Positions 63,101-64,000 of a stretch of DNA of 64,000 nt are shown piece after piece. The translations under genes were made by a program, and so were the position numbers. Each line of letters begins with the position of its first letter. Position 1 is the stretch's first letter. The notes under the pieces are model-generated. The model made no database searches. It saw only the letters and a program-made list of their open reading frames with translations, and was not told where the DNA came from. The stretch covers positions 1 to 64,000 of the forward strand of contig CAIXFN010000002.1 of the NCBI GenBank assembly GCA_903918755.1. Reading direction: 5' to 3'. The stretch is from an uncultured Pedosphaera sp. GTDB taxonomy: Bacteria; Verrucomicrobiota; Verrucomicrobiia; Limisphaerales; Pedosphaeraceae.

Positions 63101-64000
63101 CATCGTACGAATTGCCGTTCGTTTGTCGGATATAACCGGCGAGGTAATCGCCGGTATTGCCTAACTCTCCGGGCGGGGCCAGAATGCGATCGCCTACGTT
63201 CACGGTATAGTTGGTGACATACGGGGCGTTAAAGAGTACCGCGCTGAAGTCAAAGTTTTTGTTCGTGGAATTCCAACCCGTCAGATTTGTGGCGGAGGAG
63301 CCGACGAACAAGCTCGGCGATTTAAGCCCGGCATCCAGGAACGAAAAGATGCGCTCGAAGAACAGCGTGCTGCCGGCGGTGTAACGGATCAAACCGCGAT
63401 GGGCCGGATAGGCTGGAGTAAGGTAGGTGTAATACGCGAATGTATCCGTGAGCTTTCCGCGCAGAGTGTCGAGCGCATCCTGGTATTGAATATAGGGCGC
63501 GTTGGCGCTGGGGAGCTGCACGGCGGTCAGTTTGGCCTCCGCCTCATTGGCGGCGAGGGGCCGGACATAATGCGTGTACTTTGTGGGGTCCGACGGCCAG
63601 ACTTCGTGGTAACGATTGAAGACCAGGGGCCATTGGAGTCCGGCAATGCCAGTCGTCAGCCAATAGGCTTCAAAGTCGTTCAGGTTGAAAGTTTCGTGCG
63701 TGGCGTAAAGAGTGATTTGATTGTTGCCAGGATTAATTTGCTGATAATAGTAGGCCTGCCCGACGCTGAGGAGGGGGGAGGGCACGAGTTTGGAATCATC
63801 GCGGCCATCGCCGAAGGCGGGGATCCGGTCACCCAAATTCACAAAAATGTCATTGGGTGCCACCTGTTTGGCAACATCCACGATTTCGTAGCCGAGCCAC
63901 CGCCGGGTGATGCCATCATCATGGATTTCACCGAGCATTTCCACAAATACGCGGCCCTCGATATTGTACGCGAGGATCTGTCCGCGCAGGGAGTCATACC
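57126..64000 (-). CDS. Very large secreted protein (partial, 5' end outside window)
   Basis: The frame is open from the right edge to a stop at 57126, giving at least 2,290 residues; the start lies beyond 64000. A He_PIG/Ig-like segment (PLPAGLNPSSTTNGLSISGIPNGAVGSFPCSISIQDTGDNTI) is near 62050-62200. A dockerin-like calcium loop (DQNGDGVVNAADAAILYPQGHGDAYGHYLTALTGY) is near 60020-60120. A long helical region with coiled-coil character follows (DVARQALDKAYQVFQAQVDTHDKERTINAGVLAIKDIADAAQF and TTINQRLQALDDAKRKYDGLVAQGDRTQAERQVFRQ). It is probably exported. No catalytic motif is recognised. It appears to be a structural or adhesive protein. Confidence 0.75.
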   Translation of the reverse strand, partial: YDSLRGQILAYNIEGRVFVEMLGEIHDDGITRRWLGYEIVDVAKQVAPNDIFVNLGDRIPAFGDGRDDSKLVPSPLLSVGQAYYYQQINPGNNQITLYATHETFNLNDFEAYWLTTGIAGLQWPLVFNRYHEVWPSDPTKYTHYVRPLAANEAEAKLTAVQLPSANAPYIQYQDALDTLRGKLTDTFAYYTYLTPAYPAHRGLIRYTAGSTLFFERIFSFLDAGLKSPSLFVGSSATNLTGWNSTNKNFDFSAVLFNAPYVTNYTVNVGDRILAPPGELGNTGDYLAGYIRQTNGNSYDVNAYVEPFSNAFSNANAGAIIPVNAIPNHNLLEIWWFRQNHADASLGFSPTYWPAVIGRYTIQWPANPNQIILASGAGSGALTSLQAKGTIYTQNDPTQPGYNPNEEHAIMLGGQAYALRDDLNITTHTNNEYSSDPYVLVDYTEADGRPAVATFKVRREAPEQGILFDYVVDAGTLVQEPMPLPFLDQPVVGSGANAYNYNTEPPGTSGDLPPGWSDATYATGPYANYRSFTFEDRKHNFWVYRGLHAGLPILQSGKYNSTNNTFGALPTATAVLGQQFDYYVHVSRRPASLVMNALTPLPAGLNPSSTTNGLSISGIPNGAVGSFPCSISIQDTGDNTIITNSLVINVVSNGTAFALTPLAITSTNQYSGTTITFTNRPPQLAQAPTPANSFTMHFYYKTQDGFAWPGILNPPTNGSIVPYLRPFNGSGKYVGDPTAASTKSLDIVYRPTWPSLINGQPVPTLYSGQTLTLPINGLTSVRGQNSAQLFYQQSIGTNITFKTSSAVLHDPTRAKISDLAAQGLTKLPDSIRTDSYQGRIYFPNLPPHLAQRLYYDPNRGTNGSLVYIGQFINDIVGEKYLHLNVLEGTDYTTALSLCANADTHKAAWNALVTALSTTLQTFYENPAVPGQYIPNPSLDTFINFGSLSEVKNSDTAVDSYALTAAGPGEGYITYITGNGRAFTPEGSPVTVNIARVAAPLWTGELKVLPSANPLNELLTMQHTADLAGQFFTYQYDWRIEPPVDGFPPTMPYTNWTTLTNGLGVPRYTLGGAGIQTLVDNYIVMRYRNTSPYADPATTNWSAWTTPQLAEGWIKRVLAGINPFNQRTTDLFNNTIATDASLIEQAGHRWEGDVALNLDTINNFGLIEIYETVLRRGEALSINDNINFGPANDALLLAAGYLSDLYMNLGNEAFADAADPTIGIGTANATLGSVATALYAFKGQEPSLLEENLALLRGRDDSLQPGVNLNPVYNRLYWNYTRGIDSGEIVYALNYNILDQNGDGVVNAADAAILYPQGHGDAYGHYLTALTGYYQLLMNPNFDWVPRIEAVTVLGAVVSVDYQDERKFATAAAAVARSGQQIFDLTWREKYLPGNNGWSSFGDGQVNMQRPYSNGGATAYVTRYFGLDHWATRTGQGSYINWVVGNAILPAVDPDPSHQGIQKVDRTTVPELQELPALATALQTDMNNAEGALNPLGFSPNAIPFDINPYQVTGANALTHFEQIYQRATTALANAVVAFNDAQGVTANMRSEGTSLAAFQATVASQELAYTNTLVALYGTPYPDDIGPGQTYKQGYNGPDYVHYMYVENPTTTFGGALPDPTQVQTFTLDTSKIPADWQAGLTTDSGFLANRSTIKFQFGPNGFFGKPAAWNSQRVSPGTIQQAISDYVKAHDAVDSALNDADVARQALDKAYQVFQAQVDTHDKERTINAGVLAIKDIADAAQFASDIATKISADTQTIASKQASIFADALPKSLIFGLADGGDELSPARLAINQAAAVVTGGFKVADFVQYTIVRSLQYGSTLASANAQFFGIAPLDWTLQMQTSINTLGNSLIALSTRLTTINQRLQALDDAKRKYDGLVAQGDRTQAERQVFRQKSAAIVQGYRTRDAAFRVFRNEKLERYKTLFNLAGEYAYLAAQAYDYETGLLNTSQGKSFLARIINAQALGVVSGGLPQYAGSDTGDPGLSSALAEMKADFDVLKGRLGFNNPDGYGTLASMRTENFRILNSADGNSHWTDVLNQHRVTDILADPDVNRYCLQVNDGSGLPVPGIIIDFSTVIANGLNLFGQPLAAADHDFSATAFANKIFAVGVDFDGYIGMDNPTGAASPTDPSTDPNGLAATPYVYLIPCGVDSMRSPPLGDTSSVRTWSVDDVTIPLPFNISAADFSSAPNYIAANSLSEPLFSIRKHQAFRPVSTATVLTPAAFSSGGSLTKTSFTNSRLIGRSVWNSHWKLVIPGRTLLNDPNAGLDRFIKTVRDIKLYFVTYSYSGN

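Overview
The window looks like a chromosome segment of a verrucomicrobium, probably Pedosphaera/Limisphaerales-like. The evidence is gene content: two families of 'planctomycete-type' cytochrome c proteins with their partners (DUF1592 with DUF1552, DUF1549/DUF1553 with DUF1501), many verrucomicrobial secreted proteins of unknown function, a Rex repressor with a TTG start, and many dispersed hairpin repeats between genes. This assignment comes from gene families only; no rRNA gene is present.

Layout. 1-4037 is gene-poor and repeat-rich: the tail of one HEAT-like gene, a second HEAT gene, a roughly 300-bp repeat directly after each of them, a seven-to-eight copy 93-bp GC-rich tandem array, and a 5' fragment of a tRNA-Leu. 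4038-9628 carries a secreted multi-domain cytochrome (DUF1592 family), an antisense PhzF enzyme, a Tat-type DUF1552 protein and a secreted unknown. 10094-22979 is housekeeping and accessory metabolism: DUF2721, DUF2071, a DUF2064 glycosyltransferase, PdxH, an esterase, LolD/LolC, two glycoside hydrolases, LeuD, MOSC, a PIG-L deacetylase and a phosphohexomutase. 23041-30854 holds an orphan nuoA, a GlcD-type oxidase, the DUF1501 and DUF1549/DUF1553 pair, Rex and a BON-domain protein.

31.8-38.6 kb is the most unusual region. Ten small genes or gene pairs, all on the minus strand, are separated by ten sites that look like integron attC recombination sites. An RYYYAAC-type box (R'') overlaps or closely follows each stop codon, and a GTTRRRY-type box (R') usually lies 9-23 nt before the next ATG. 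No integrase gene is visible, so this is a candidate CALIN (attC cluster lacking an integrase). The cargo is enriched in immunity-like families (Imm26, SUKH-like, DMP19-like) plus a GIY-YIG nuclease, a KOW protein, a zinc ribbon, a truncated acyl-carrier-like protein, a lipoprotein and membrane or unknown proteins. A repeat of about 83 bp occurs in inverted orientation on each side of this region.

39.2-48.2 kb contains lnt with its 5' end next to a MITE-like element, a four-gene operon (HAD-UbiA prenyltransferase, GMC oxidoreductase, 3beta-HSD-like and epimerase-like dehydrogenases) and a divergent polytopic glycosyltransferase-like gene. 48.2-55.3 kb is the conserved nusA-infB-rbfA-nrnA-truB-ribF operon on the minus strand. 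55.6-64.0 kb carries a MORN-type repeat protein and two secreted proteins, one of more than 2,290 residues that runs off the window.
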